Below are positions 34,881 to 44,303 of a stretch of 64,000 bases of DNA, piece by piece; position 1 is the stretch's first letter; each line of letters starts with the position of its first letter. This DNA is from Meridianimarinicoccus sp. MJW13 (GTDB lineage Bacteria; Pseudomonadota; Alphaproteobacteria; Rhodobacterales; Rhodobacteraceae). The translations under genes and the position numbers were made by a program. The stretch spans positions 1-64,000 of the forward strand of contig NZ_JACNMU010000013.1 of the NCBI RefSeq assembly GCF_014901205.1, in the 5' to 3' direction. Below the pieces are notes generated by a model, which did not search any database, was not told where the DNA came from, and saw only the letters and a list, made by a program, of their open reading frames with translations.

Positions 34881-36599
34881 ATGACAGCGTCGTTGCATTC
34901 GCCCATTACCGAACTCTATGTCTCCGCCGAAAGCGCCCAGAAACTGAAGGTCGAGGCCGGCGAGATGCCGTCCTGGGATCTGACCGCCCGCCAGATCTGC
35001 GATCTGGAACTGCTGATGAACGGCGGCTTCAACCCGCTCAAGGGCTTCCTGGGCGAGGCAGACTACAACGGCGTCGTGGAAAACATGCGTCTGGCCGACG
35101 GCAGCCTCTGGCCGATGCCGATCACCCTGGATGTCAGCGAGAAATTCGCCGAAGGGATCGAACCCGGCCAGGACATCGCCCTGCGCGACCCCGAGGGCGT
35201 GATCCTGGCGATCCTGAACGTCTCCGACAAATACACCCCGAACAAGGCCCGCGAGGCCGAGAAGGTCTTCGGCGCCGATGACAGCGCCCACCCGGCGGTG
35301 AACTACCTGCACAATACCGCCGGCCCGGTCTACCTGGGCGGTCCGATCACCGGCCTGCAGGCGCCGATCCACTATGACTTCCGCGCCCGCCGCGACACGC
35401 CGAACGAATTGCGCGCCTATTTCCGCAAGATGGGCTGGCGCAAGATCGTCGCCTTCCAGACCCGCAACCCGCTGCACCGCGCGCACCAGGAACTGACCTT
35501 CCGCGCCGCCAAGGAAAGCCAGGCCAACCTGCTGATCCACCCGGTGGTGGGCATGACCAAACCCGGCGACGTGGACCATTTCACCCGCGTGCGCTGCTAC
35601 GAGGCGGTGCTGGACAAATACCCGGCGGCCACCACCCACATGTCGCTGCTGCCGCTGGCCATGCGCATGGCCGGCCCGCGCGAGGCGGTCTGGCACGGTC
35701 TGATCCGCAAGAACCACGGCCTGACCCATTTCATCGTCGGTCGCGACCACGCCGGCCCCGGCAAGAACTCCGCCGGCGAGGATTTCTACGGCCCCTATGA
35801 CGCCCAGGAAATGTTCCGGGAATACCAGGACGAGATGGGCATCGAGATGGTGCCGTTCAAACACATGGTCTATGTGCAGGACCGCGCCCAGTACGAGCCC
35901 GCCGACGAGATCGCCGACAAGGACAACGTCACCATCCTGAACATCAGCGGCACCGAATTGCGCCGCCGCCTGTCCGAAGGCCTGGAGATCCCCGAGTGGT
36001 TCTCCTTCCCCGAAGTGGTGGCCGAGCTGCGCAAGACCAAGCCGCCGCGCGCCAAGCAGGGCTTCACCGTGTTCTTCACCGGCTTCTCGGGCTCGGGCAA
36101 ATCCACCATCGCCAACGCGCTGATGGTCAAGCTGATGGAAATGGGCGGCCGCCCGACCACGCTTCTGGACGGCGACCTGGTGCGCAAGAACCTGTCGTCC
36201 GAGCTGGGCTTCAGCAAGGAACACCGCGACCTGAACATCCGCCGCATCGGCTATGTCGCCTCCGAGATCACCAAGAACGGCGGCATCGCCATCTGTGCCC
36301 CGATCGCGCCCTACGCCACCACCCGCCGCGCCGTGCGCGAGGAGATCGAACAGTTCGGCGCCTATGTGGAAGTGCATGTCGCCACCTCGATCGAGGAATG
36401 CGAACGCCGCGACCGCAAGGGGCTCTACAAGCTGGCCCGTGAAGGCAAGATCAAGGAGTTCACCGGCATCTCGGATCCCTACGACGTGCCCGAGAACCCC
36501 GAACTGCGCCTCGACACCGAAGGCACCGACGTGGATTTCTGCGCCCAGCAGGTGCTGCTGAAGCTGGAAAGCATGGGGCTGATCGGCTCGGAGTCGTAA
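34881..36599 (+). CDS. bifunctional ATP sulfurylase / APS kinase (PAPS synthetase)
   Basis: 572 aa. The N-terminal ATP sulfurylase has WDLTARQICDLELLMNGGFNPLKGF, the active-site QTRNPLHRAH (~res 193-202) and VGRDHAGPGKNS (~res 287-298). The C-terminal APS kinase has the P-loop GFSGSGKST (~res 401-409), DGDLVRKNLSSELGFSKEHRDLNIRRIG and ICAPIAPYATTRR. It makes APS from sulfate and ATP and then PAPS. This fused SAT-kinase order is the form used for sulfation rather than assimilation. It supplies the sulfotransferases at 28.0, 32.4 and (if functional) 36.8 kb. A strong terminator follows. Confidence 0.96.
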   Translation: MTASLHSPITELYVSAESAQKLKVEAGEMPSWDLTARQICDLELLMNGGFNPLKGFLGEADYNGVVENMRLADGSLWPMPITLDVSEKFAEGIEPGQDIALRDPEGVILAILNVSDKYTPNKAREAEKVFGADDSAHPAVNYLHNTAGPVYLGGPITGLQAPIHYDFRARRDTPNELRAYFRKMGWRKIVAFQTRNPLHRAHQELTFRAAKESQANLLIHPVVGMTKPGDVDHFTRVRCYEAVLDKYPAATTHMSLLPLAMRMAGPREAVWHGLIRKNHGLTHFIVGRDHAGPGKNSAGEDFYGPYDAQEMFREYQDEMGIEMVPFKHMVYVQDRAQYEPADEIADKDNVTILNISGTELRRRLSEGLEIPEWFSFPEVVAELRKTKPPRAKQGFTVFFTGFSGSGKSTIANALMVKLMEMGGRPTTLLDGDLVRKNLSSELGFSKEHRDLNIRRIGYVASEITKNGGIAICAPIAPYATTRRAVREEIEQFGAYVEVHVATSIEECERRDRKGLYKLAREGKIKEFTGISDPYDVPENPELRLDTEGTDVDFCAQQVLLKLESMGLIGSES

Positions 36600-36626
36600 G
36601 ACGGCCACAGGTCTGAAAGACAAGGA

Positions 36627-36659
36627 AACCCCCCGCCGAGGCCATCGGCGGGGGGGGTT
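36627..36659 (+). terminator. strong hairpin terminator after the PAPS synthetase gene
   Basis: Arms AACCCCCCGCCGA (36627-36639) and TCGGC plus a G run (36645-36657) close a 5-nt loop, ending in GTTC. It starts 28 nt after the stop codon. The very GC-rich stem fits an intrinsic terminator even though the T tract is short. Confidence 0.7.
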
Positions 36660-36780
36660 CGTGGGCGGTTCCGGCGGAGGCTGGCTGGGCCCGCGCCACG
36701 GAGTCTGGACCGGCGGCACCCGGCTCAGGGATTGGCGACGTGTCGCAACCGGACATGACCGTTGCGCAAAGGGGGTCCTG

Positions 36781-37564
36781 TCAGCTCGTGCCCGCGCCGC
36801 CCTTGTCATGTTCCGGTTCGGAAACCCGATCCCGGACCGGCTCGCTGCGCGCCAGAACCTTGTGATAAAGATCCATGACATCCTGGGGAATTTCACCCAT
36901 AGCGACCCCGTCCTTTTTCCGAGGATTGGGCGCATGCGCGCTCTTGAAGGCCGTCATGCAGTCCTCATGAAAATCGACGCCGGCGAAATTGAGGAGCTGC
37001 CGTGTCGTCGCCTCCGGTTCCTGTTGGAGCCTGTCGAAGGGGATGACCAGATCAACGCGCGTGTCCGCATGGGACAACAGGGTGTAGTTCCGCCGGAGAG
37101 TCGCAATTCCGTCATCGAAAGACCACCCCCAGCGGATGATGCTGGACTTCAGCACGTCGGCTGGTTCGCGCATCACCGTGAAGAATTTTCCCTCGGGGAA
37201 TAGCAACCGATTTACCGACCAGTACCACGTGCCGAAGCCCTCGAAGTCAGGTCCGAAGGAAGACACAATTGACGGGATCAGTATGGGCTTTTGAAACCAG
37301 TTGGGCTTCGGCGACGCATAGATGTCCAGCAGGACCTTGTAGACGCAATCGCGCAACATCCTGATCTGATCGATTCTGGTTCCGCGGCCCTGAAATGGGA
37401 AGTGACTTCTCAATATGGCGAAATGTTGAGTAGACCAGATTGGCGGTCTCCCCGAGACTTTGAAAACCCGGATGTCGGCGGAAAATATTGGTGACAAGAG
37501 TGGTTCCGGACCGACCGAGGCCAACGAGGCATATGGGGGCGGTTAAATTTGTCCTGTTTGGCAA
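36781..37564 (-). pseudogene. sulfotransferase interrupted by a frameshift
   Basis: The N-terminal part starts at ATG 37564 (MPNRTNLTAPICLVGLGRSGTT) and carries the 5'-phosphosulfate loop GLGRSGTT. The rest, with the 3'-phosphate site FFTVMREPADVLKSSIIRWGW, is in another frame ending at 36781. The switch lies near 37380-37420: frame 1 reads HIEKSLPIS where frame 2 reads RSHFPFQGRGTRIDQIRM. Dropping a single base would give one protein of ~260 aa, a typical Sulfotransfer_3 length. It could be a real mutation, a base error, or less likely a programmed shift (no slippery heptamer seen). The gene is AT-richer than the sulfation genes to its left. Confidence 0.75.
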
Positions 37565-37873
37565 AGTATACCTTTCGCAGCCCTTTTTTTAACCTGCTAG
37601 CATGACTGCTTGGGGCAGGCGAGGATATTTTCATGACTCACAAGGCTGTAGGTTGTGGAGGGCTGCAAGGCTCCGGAAAAACTGCATAAACCGATAAATA
37701 CCGCCAGAGCCCGCCGGGAATCCGGCGGTTCCTTGCCATATCTGTTCCGGCAATCAACTCGGGGTGCCTGCGGTTTTATGTCCAAGGGGCGCGGTCGCGC
37801 CGTGTCGGCGATGAAAGTGGCTTCAACTGCGGGGCAAGGCTTGCGATAAGTCTGGCAGTAGACGTCTGCTCAA
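37565..37873. promoter_or_regulatory. divergent intergenic region upstream of sqdB
   Basis: 309 bp, AT-richer than the flanks, between the broken sulfotransferase (minus) and sqdB (plus). A hairpin CCGCCGG-GAAT-CCGGCGG at 37711-37728 is followed by TTCCTT and could attenuate or terminate transcription entering from the left. A T-rich run at ~37581-37591 may belong to the minus-strand promoter. No gene seen. Confidence 0.45.
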
Positions 37874-39043
37874 ATGAGGAAGATCATGAAGGTAATTATT
37901 CTTGGCGGCGACGGGTTTTGCGGCTGGCCCAACGCACTGCATCTGTCGAAGCAGGGCCATGACGTCGTCATCGTCGACAACCTGAGCCGCCGCGCGATCG
38001 ACCTTGAACTTGAAGTCGACAGCCTGACCCCTATCCGCCCCATCGGCGAACGCCTCCGCGTCTGGAAGGAACTGACCGGCAAGGAGATCAAGTTTGTCAA
38101 TTGCACGGTCGGGAAGAACTACCATCGCCTGCTGACGCTGCTGCAGGAGGAAAAGCCCGACGCGGTTGTCCATTTCGCCGAACAGCGCGCCGCGCCCTAT
38201 TCGATGAAGTCCAGCTATCACAAGCGGTATACGGTCTCGAACAACATCAACGCGACCAATGACGTTCTGGCCGCCATCGTCGAATCCGGCCTGGACATCC
38301 ACCTGATCCACCTGGGCACCATGGGGGTCTATGGCTACGGCACCGCCGGCATGCAGATCCCGGAAGGCTACCTGAAGGTCAAGGTGGATACGCCGATCGG
38401 CGAGACCGAGCAGGAAATCCTCTACCCGACCAACCCCGGCTCGATCTATCACATGACCAAAAGCCAGGATCAGCTGCTGTTCGCCTTCTACAACAAGAAC
38501 GACGCAGTCAAGGTCACCGACCTGCACCAGGGCATCGTCTGGGGCACCCAGACCGAAGAAACCAAGATGGACGAGCGCCTGATCAACCGCTTCGACTATG
38601 ACGGCGACTATGGCACGGTGCTGAACCGCTTCATCATGCAGGCCGCGGTGAACTATCCGATGACGGTGCATGGCACGGGCGGCCAGACCCGCGCCTTCAT
38701 CCATATTCAGGACACCTGCCGCTGCATCGAACTGGCCCTGAACAACCCGCCGCAATCGGGCGAGCGCGTGAACATCCTCAACCAGATGACCGAGACCCAC
38801 CGGGTGCGGGATCTGGCGCAGATGATCCACGACATGATGGGCGCCGAGATTGCCTATCTCGACAACCCGCGCAACGAGGCGGCAGAAAACGATCTGCATG
38901 TGGCCAACGACCGTTTCCTGGGCCTGGGGCTCGAACCCAAGAAGCTCGAAGCCGGGCTGATGGAAGAGGTCAAGGAGATCGCCGCGAAATACGCCGATCG
39001 CTGCGACACCAGCAAGATCCCCTGCGTCTCCACCTGGCGCTAG
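37874..39043 (+). CDS. sqdB: UDP-sulfoquinovose synthase
   Basis: 389 aa, the usual SqdB/SQD1 length. This extended SDR enzyme turns UDP-glucose plus sulfite into UDP-sulfoquinovose. Diagnostic features: [19 protein letters not shown] (NAD site), [44 protein letters not shown] (catalytic Thr), [10 protein letters not shown] (catalytic Tyr-x3-Lys), [11 protein letters not shown] and [17 protein letters not shown]. An ATG at 37886 is an alternative start. In phototrophs and many alphaproteobacteria the product goes to sulfolipid via SqdX/SqdD, but neither is present here, so it may instead feed a glycosyltransferase for a polysaccharide or glycolipid. Confidence 0.95.
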   Translation: MRKIMKVIILGGDGFCGWPNALHLSKQGHDVVIVDNLSRRAIDLELEVDSLTPIRPIGERLRVWKELTGKEIKFVNCTVGKNYHRLLTLLQEEKPDAVVHFAEQRAAPYSMKSSYHKRYTVSNNINATNDVLAAIVESGLDIHLIHLGTMGVYGYGTAGMQIPEGYLKVKVDTPIGETEQEILYPTNPGSIYHMTKSQDQLLFAFYNKNDAVKVTDLHQGIVWGTQTEETKMDERLINRFDYDGDYGTVLNRFIMQAAVNYPMTVHGTGGQTRAFIHIQDTCRCIELALNNPPQSGERVNILNQMTETHRVRDLAQMIHDMMGAEIAYLDNPRNEAAENDLHVANDRFLGLGLEPKKLEAGLMEEVKEIAAKYADRCDTSKIPCVSTWR

Positions 39044-39161
39044 GGCTGGCAACACCTTGCGCCGGCAGGCCCCCGGGGCCTGCCGGCGTCTTGCCTTGAA
39101 CGTGCAGGACCACGAGTACGGTTTTCAAGGCGGGGATCTGCCAAAGAACGGGGGTGAACCA

Positions 39162-40625
39162 ATGCGGTATCCTGATCCTTTCGAGGCGATCTGGGAGAAG
39201 GTGAAGCCCTTCACCATGACCTCAAGGAACCGTGGGTTCGCGCTGTATGAGGCGGTCAATCACGTCATCGACAACCGCATTCCGGGGGCCTTCGTGGAAT
39301 GTGGCGTCTGGCGCGGCGGCTCGTCGATGATCATCGCGCTGACCCTGCTCGAGCGCGGGGTGACCAACCGCGCCATTCGCCTGTTCGACACTTTCGAAGG
39401 CATGACGGAGCCCTCCGACGAGGATCGCGATCCCTCAGGCCGCGCCGCCGCCGACATTCTGAAAACCGAAGCCCCCGACGGATTGACCCACGCCGCCTGC
39501 GATCTTGCGACGGTCCGCGCGAACATGATCTCCACGGGCTACCCCCGGAACCGGTTTGCCTATGTGAAAGGCGATGTCCGCAAGACACTCCCATGCGAAG
39601 GATTGGGCAAGATCGCCCTGCTGCGGCTGGACACCGATTTCTTCGACAGCACCCAGGCCGAGCTGATCCATCTGTATCCCAAGGTCAGCCCGCATGGTGT
39701 TGTCATCGTGGATGACTACGGACACTGGCAAGGCGCGCGCAAGGCCGTCGATGCCTTTCTGGAAAAGGAAAAGGCGGCCGGGCGCCCGCATTTCCTGACG
39801 CCGCTGGACTATACCGGACGGCTGTTCGTGAAGCCCCAGCCCCAAACCGCCCCACCCGCCCCGTCCGCGTCGGATCTCGACCGCCGTGACTATATCTCGA
39901 AGGGGCTTCGGGACCCCGGTCTTGTCGGCCGGTTCAGCTATCTGGAAAAAACCGACCCGATGCCCGTCAAATGGCCGTACCTGCGCCGCCACGTGGCGCA
40001 GGTCTGGCGCACCGACGCGCGGGCGTCCAAGCCGAATATCGGCGTGCTGTCGGTCGATGAAGGGGCGGTCCTGTACAATGCGGCGCTGCCCTTCAAGGGC
40101 CGGCGCGGGCTGGAGATCGGCTGCCACATGGGATTTTCAACTGCTCATCTGCTGGCCGCGGGTCTGGATCTGGATGTCATCGATCCGGCCCTGGGGGATG
40201 CCGCACATCTCGTGGCCGTGCACGACAACCTGGACCGGGCCGTGCCCGGGACCGCACCGCGCCTGCACGCCGGTTTTTCACCTGGCATCGTGAAACTGGT
40301 CCACGCCGCCAAACCCCGCACGAAATGGCGCTTTGCCTTCATCGATGGCCTGCACGACGGCACCGCTCCGCTGGCGGATGCCCGCGCCGTGGAACCCTTC
40401 ATGGCCGACACCGCGGCCGTCATGTTCCACGATCTGGTCTGCCCTGACGTGGCGCAGGCCCTGCACCATTATGCCGATGCAGGCTGGCAGACCAGAATCT
40501 ATGAAACCATGCAGGTCATGGGGATCGCATGGCGCGGGAATTATACCGCCCCCGCGCATGTCCCGGATGCAGGGACAAGCACCGCGGGCATCGACCACCT
40601 GGCGCGCTGGCACCCGGCAGGATGA
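39162..40625 (+). CDS. two-domain SAM-dependent methyltransferase (TylF-like plus class I)
   Basis: 487 aa from ATG 39162, preceded by GGGGGTG; the frame is open up to 39057. The N-terminal domain (~res 1-240) is of the TylF/MycF macrocin O-methyltransferase type: AFVECGVWRGGSSMIIA, RLFDTFEGM, KGDVRKTLP, LLRLDTDFFDST and GVVIVDDYGHWQGARKAVD. A Pro/Ala linker leads to a second domain (~res 290-487) with GLEIGCHMGFSTAHLLAAG, HAGFSP, FAFIDGLHDG and VMFHDLVCPDV, a Methyltransf_24-like fold. TylF-type enzymes O-methylate sugars. The fusion suggests two methylations of the same glycan, but substrates are unknown. Confidence 0.85.
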   Translation: MRYPDPFEAIWEKVKPFTMTSRNRGFALYEAVNHVIDNRIPGAFVECGVWRGGSSMIIALTLLERGVTNRAIRLFDTFEGMTEPSDEDRDPSGRAAADILKTEAPDGLTHAACDLATVRANMISTGYPRNRFAYVKGDVRKTLPCEGLGKIALLRLDTDFFDSTQAELIHLYPKVSPHGVVIVDDYGHWQGARKAVDAFLEKEKAAGRPHFLTPLDYTGRLFVKPQPQTAPPAPSASDLDRRDYISKGLRDPGLVGRFSYLEKTDPMPVKWPYLRRHVAQVWRTDARASKPNIGVLSVDEGAVLYNAALPFKGRRGLEIGCHMGFSTAHLLAAGLDLDVIDPALGDAAHLVAVHDNLDRAVPGTAPRLHAGFSPGIVKLVHAAKPRTKWRFAFIDGLHDGTAPLADARAVEPFMADTAAVMFHDLVCPDVAQALHHYADAGWQTRIYETMQVMGIAWRGNYTAPAHVPDAGTSTAGIDHLARWHPAG

Positions 40626-40688
40626 CGCGCAGGACAGGGCAGGGGCCGGAACACGCAGATCACATGGGGGCGGCCACCTGGTTCCGGT

Positions 40689-41597
40689 TCAGGATGCTGC
40701 CCAGAGATCTTGCAGTGAACTGCGCAAGTCATGCTGCGGGGCCCATCCTAGGGCGGCGTTGATTTCGCGGGTGTCCAGCACGACGCGCGCCACATCCGTG
40801 GGTCTGGACGGCAGATGCTGCACGGCAATGCTGCGCCCGCTGATCTCCTGCACCAGGTCCAGTATTTCGCGGACCGATGTGCCCGTGCCCGACCCCACGT
40901 TCCAGATCTTGCCGTGGCTCTTGTCGGGCTGGTCGATCACCGCCTCGATCGCGGCCGACAGATCGCGGACATCGAAATAGTCGCGCACAGCCACGCCCTG
41001 CCCGATCATCGGGAACACGCTTCCCTGACGGGCGGCGCGCATCAGGGCGCCCACCACGCCCTGGCTGACGCTGACCTGCCAGCGGCCGATCGGGTTGGAC
41101 GGGCGCAGGATGGTCACCTTCAACCCTTCGGTCCGTGCCATGAAGTCAATCGCGGCTTCGGTCATCTTCTTGCCCAGCCCGTAGGGGGAAATCGGGTTGA
41201 GCTCGGTATTCTCGGAAATCATCTCCGAGGTCGTCTCGCCATAGACCGCCCCCCCGGAGGACAGGTAGATCACATTGGCCTGCGAATGATGGGCGACAGC
41301 GGCCATGACCCGCATGGCGGGTTCGACCGTGTCATGGGCCTCGCGCCACGAACTGTCCAGGTTCGACCCCGGGGTGCTGGTCGAGGCGAGGTAGACGACC
41401 GTCTCGACCCCGAACAGGGCAGATTTGGGGTCCGCCATAAACTGCTCCAGCCGCAGGGCGCTGGCCCCGGGCACATTGGCGTCAAGAAACCCCGTATCGG
41501 GTGCGCGCGAGACAACCCGCAGGGGGATGCCGCGTGCATGAAGAGACACGCAAAGGTTTTTTCCGACGAACCCGGTGCCGCCCAGAACCAAGATCAT
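40689..41597 (-). CDS. NAD-dependent epimerase/dehydratase (extended SDR)
   Basis: 302 aa. GGTGFVGKN (res 6-14) is the NAD-binding glycine motif, VIYLSSGGAVYGE holds the catalytic Ser, and SPYGLGKKMTEA the Tyr-x3-Lys pair. RDYFDVRDLSAAIEAV and NVGSGTGTSVREILDLV are the substrate-side motifs of UDP-sugar epimerases. It resembles UDP-glucose 4-epimerases in general but lacks features fixing the substrate. It lies nine bases downstream of a glycosyltransferase on the same strand, so it probably makes the donor sugar for that enzyme. Confidence 0.88.
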   Translation of the reverse strand: MILVLGGTGFVGKNLCVSLHARGIPLRVVSRAPDTGFLDANVPGASALRLEQFMADPKSALFGVETVVYLASTSTPGSNLDSSWREAHDTVEPAMRVMAAVAHHSQANVIYLSSGGAVYGETTSEMISENTELNPISPYGLGKKMTEAAIDFMARTEGLKVTILRPSNPIGRWQVSVSQGVVGALMRAARQGSVFPMIGQGVAVRDYFDVRDLSAAIEAVIDQPDKSHGKIWNVGSGTGTSVREILDLVQEISGRSIAVQHLPSRPTDVARVVLDTREINAALGWAPQHDLRSSLQDLWAAS

Positions 41598-41605
41598 GAG
41601 ATGCC

Positions 41606-42337
41606 CTATCTGGCTGAATACATGGGATGCGCGTAGTCCAGAAGCGGGTGCCTGCGGGTCAGCGACTTGTTGGCCGAAGCCTTGACCGTTTGCGAATTCT
41701 CCTGCCGCCGTTTGAACAGGACCGTTCGCGGAACCACCTTGTGGATGTATCCGGCTTCAACCGTTTCGCAGTTCCACAGCCAGTCCTCATAGGCATAGCC
41801 GCCCGCGATATCGCGGTCGCAGAACGGAATCTCGCGGTAAATCTGGGTCGGGCACACGCACAATGCATCCCAGTAGTTGGCGACACGCAACAGATCGAGC
41901 CGGAACTCGGGGCTTTCCTGATCCACATGGGTGAAGATCGTCGCCTGCTTCTCGAAGAAGTAATTGAACTGCGGGTGCGCGATGCGGTTTTCCGGCCCGT
42001 CCTTGAGAAAGGTCAGCGCGTCGACCAACCAGGTCTCGGACCACAGGTCATCGGCGTCCAGGAACGCACAATAGGTGCCCCTGGCCTTGGCGACCGCGCC
42101 GTTGCGAACCTTGCCCTGATCGGCCACATCATAGGTGTCGATCGCCTCCGCGTCCTTCTTGTAGGCGTTGAACAGCTTTTCGGTCAGCGGATCGGGACGG
42201 TCCAGACACAGCAACGCCTCGACGCTGAAGCCGGCCGCGCGGGCCGCTTCGATCGCTGCCCAGAAAGAACGGAGCGAAGGCACCGCCAGGCGGCCTTCGC
42301 GGTGGCCCGTAATGATGCATGTCAGATCACAGGTCAT
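41606..42337 (-). CDS. family 2 glycosyltransferase
   Basis: 243 aa, a short GT-A protein. DLTCIITGHREGRL opens the fold, RNGAVAKARGTYCAFLDADDLW (DxD at ~res 93-97) binds the metal-nucleotide, and YAYEDWLWNCETVEAGY is the acidic acceptor-side segment. There is no membrane helix. It overlaps the start-side end of the next upstream gene (42327-44303) by 11 bp, so the two glycosyltransferases are expressed together with the epimerase that follows. Confidence 0.87.
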   Translation of the reverse strand: MTCDLTCIITGHREGRLAVPSLRSFWAAIEAARAAGFSVEALLCLDRPDPLTEKLFNAYKKDAEAIDTYDVADQGKVRNGAVAKARGTYCAFLDADDLWSETWLVDALTFLKDGPENRIAHPQFNYFFEKQATIFTHVDQESPEFRLDLLRVANYWDALCVCPTQIYREIPFCDRDIAGGYAYEDWLWNCETVEAGYIHKVVPRTVLFKRRQENSQTVKASANKSLTRRHPLLDYAHPMYSAR

Positions 42338-44303
42338 AGGTGGTCACCATCTTGCTGATGCGGTTGATATACCGTTCCGGGGCGAATTTGTCGGCCAGCC
42401 TGGCCTGCAGGGCCTGCGCCCGCGCGGTGGCCACCTTGGGGTTTGCCGCCATTTCGGCCAATGCGGCGCTGAAACCCTCCACGTCTTCAAAATCCTCGAC
42501 CAGCCAGCCCGTCTGGTCGTCCAGAAGTTCCGCGATGCCGCCCACATCGGGAGCAACAATGGGCAATCCGGCCGCGGCCATGTCCAGCAGGATCGTGGGC
42601 AGCCCGTCCCATTGCGAGGTGTACAGGAACCCGCTGTACCGGGTGTTCAGGACATCCTGCAGATCCGTATATGTGCCTTTGGGGATAATATTGTCGGGCG
42701 GATTATAGTCGCTCAGGCTCTTGTTGCCCAAAACCGTCTTGCCATACACGTCGAAGGTCATGTCCGGGTTCGCGCGCGCGATCGCAACCAGGATATCAAG
42801 CCGCTTTTGCGGATCGAACCGGCCCGCCCAGAGGAAATGCCCCCCGCCGGAGCGGCGCGTCTCCCGGGTGGCGGTCGCTGTCTCTCCGGTCATCGGCGTA
42901 TAGAGCGGCACCACCTGTGCATGGTCCGACGATTGGTCAAAGCCAAACCGGTCCGCCACGTCATTCGCCAGATTCATGGTATCCGTCAGGATCAGGTGGT
43001 GATGGTCCGCCGTGTCGCGCAACCATTGGATGGGATAGCCGACGCGGTCGCCCTTGGTGTTCTCGTCCCATGTGAACAGATAGGTCACCACGCGGAATTC
43101 ATGGTGCAACTGCCGACCGTACAGGCGCATGGCCTCCCAGACCAGCCGGCTGTTGACGTTGACGATCGTGCGGCACCCCACCCCGCGCATCACGTCGATC
43201 AGCGCCCGGATCTTTTCCTCGGCGCTCAGGGGGCCGATCTCCTTGGACAAATCGAAGATATCCAGCTTTTCCGAGAACCAGCCGATGTATTCGTTTTCCG
43301 AACCGTCCGTGGTGACAACCAGAATGTCAGAGGCCTCGCAGGCATGTGTCAGGGCATCGGCAAAAATGGATGCCACGCGGCTGGCACCCGACATGCGTAC
43401 ATGCGGCACAGCGACGATGTATCTGTAGGTCTTGCCTGCCAGCTTGCGTCGCAATGCCTGCGCGACATTCGTTGTATGCTCCGCAGCCTTCAGCGGCGAT
43501 GTGATCTGCCGCGGCGTGTTGGGCATCGCAACCATTGGCTCCAGTTGCTTGGCCCTGGCAACAAGCTGGCTCATCGTTTCATCGTTCTCGAACAGTTCAA
43601 GAACATTGGCATCTGCGACCGTTGCCGACCTGCGCCAGCGTTCGCGAGATCCATGCTTGAGAAAATGGACATAGGGATTGACCCGCTGGCGCCGGATATC
43701 CGCGTTGTTCCGCAGGTAATAGGACACCGAAAAATCCGGACTGGGATCCCGCAGTTCCAGCCAGCCCTGCGTCATGAAGTGAAGCAAGGGGTCCATCGAC
43801 CGTTCCATCACCTCGGGGTTCTGGGCGATGTAGAACTCTGCATCGAAGTGTTCCTGCACGAGACGCAGGCTTTCCCTGTCTGGCATCGCGGAGGCAATGA
43901 TGACCGGCCGCGGCCCGTCTTCCCCGTCCAGGTATTTGTCGGCCCAGTAAAGAACCTGGTTCTCGCGCAGGGCCCGAAGATCTTCCCTGATCTCGCTCGC
44001 GGCGCGGCTCTGATGCGTCAGGAAATGAAGGAACGGGTTTGTGTCCGGCCCCACCAACTCGGGGTGGCGGGCGGTGTATTCATCCGGATTGAACCAGCCG
44101 TTCGGGCGCCGCTTCTCGCGCCAGCCGTAGGCCATGTAGTGCTCCAATGGATCGACACCCGAGGCGCGTACATCGTGATATTTTGACAGGTAGTAGGCAG
44201 CATCAAACCCCTTCCGGATCTTTGCCTCGAGGGTCTCTTCCGATGCCTGTTCCACCTCATCTTTCATCACGACAGGCGTTTGTTTTGAAAAGATGCTCGT
44301 CAT
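42327..44303 (-). CDS. GT4-family glycosyltransferase with N-terminal repeat domain
   Basis: 658 aa. The first ~190 residues hold four ~35-residue repeats of the pattern F-D-x-x-Y-Y-L-x-x-x-x-D-V-x-x-x-x-V-D-P-L-x-H-Y-x-x-x-G-W (for example DAAYYLSKYHDVRASGVDPL and DAEFYIAQNPEVMERSMDPL), common in alphaproteobacterial surface-glycan transferases. After a helical linker comes a GT-B domain with SGASRVASIFADAL, LWAGRFDPQKRLDIL and, near the C-terminus, QWDGLPTILLDMAAAGLPIVA (the E-x-P/nucleotide-sugar site). It probably elongates the glycan with retention of configuration. It is the first gene of a three-gene minus-strand operon. Confidence 0.88.
   Translation of the reverse strand: MTSIFSKQTPVVMKDEVEQASEETLEAKIRKGFDAAYYLSKYHDVRASGVDPLEHYMAYGWREKRRPNGWFNPDEYTARHPELVGPDTNPFLHFLTHQSRAASEIREDLRALRENQVLYWADKYLDGEDGPRPVIIASAMPDRESLRLVQEHFDAEFYIAQNPEVMERSMDPLLHFMTQGWLELRDPSPDFSVSYYLRNNADIRRQRVNPYVHFLKHGSRERWRRSATVADANVLELFENDETMSQLVARAKQLEPMVAMPNTPRQITSPLKAAEHTTNVAQALRRKLAGKTYRYIVAVPHVRMSGASRVASIFADALTHACEASDILVVTTDGSENEYIGWFSEKLDIFDLSKEIGPLSAEEKIRALIDVMRGVGCRTIVNVNSRLVWEAMRLYGRQLHHEFRVVTYLFTWDENTKGDRVGYPIQWLRDTADHHHLILTDTMNLANDVADRFGFDQSSDHAQVVPLYTPMTGETATATRETRRSGGGHFLWAGRFDPQKRLDILVAIARANPDMTFDVYGKTVLGNKSLSDYNPPDNIIPKGTYTDLQDVLNTRYSGFLYTSQWDGLPTILLDMAAAGLPIVAPDVGGIAELLDDQTGWLVEDFEDVEGFSAALAEMAANPKVATARAQALQARLADKFAPERYINRISKMVTTYDL

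Noticed and set aside
37370-37430. Programmed ribosomal frameshift in the sulfotransferase
   Set aside because: No slippery heptamer or strong downstream stem is visible at the frame switch; mutation or base error is simpler.
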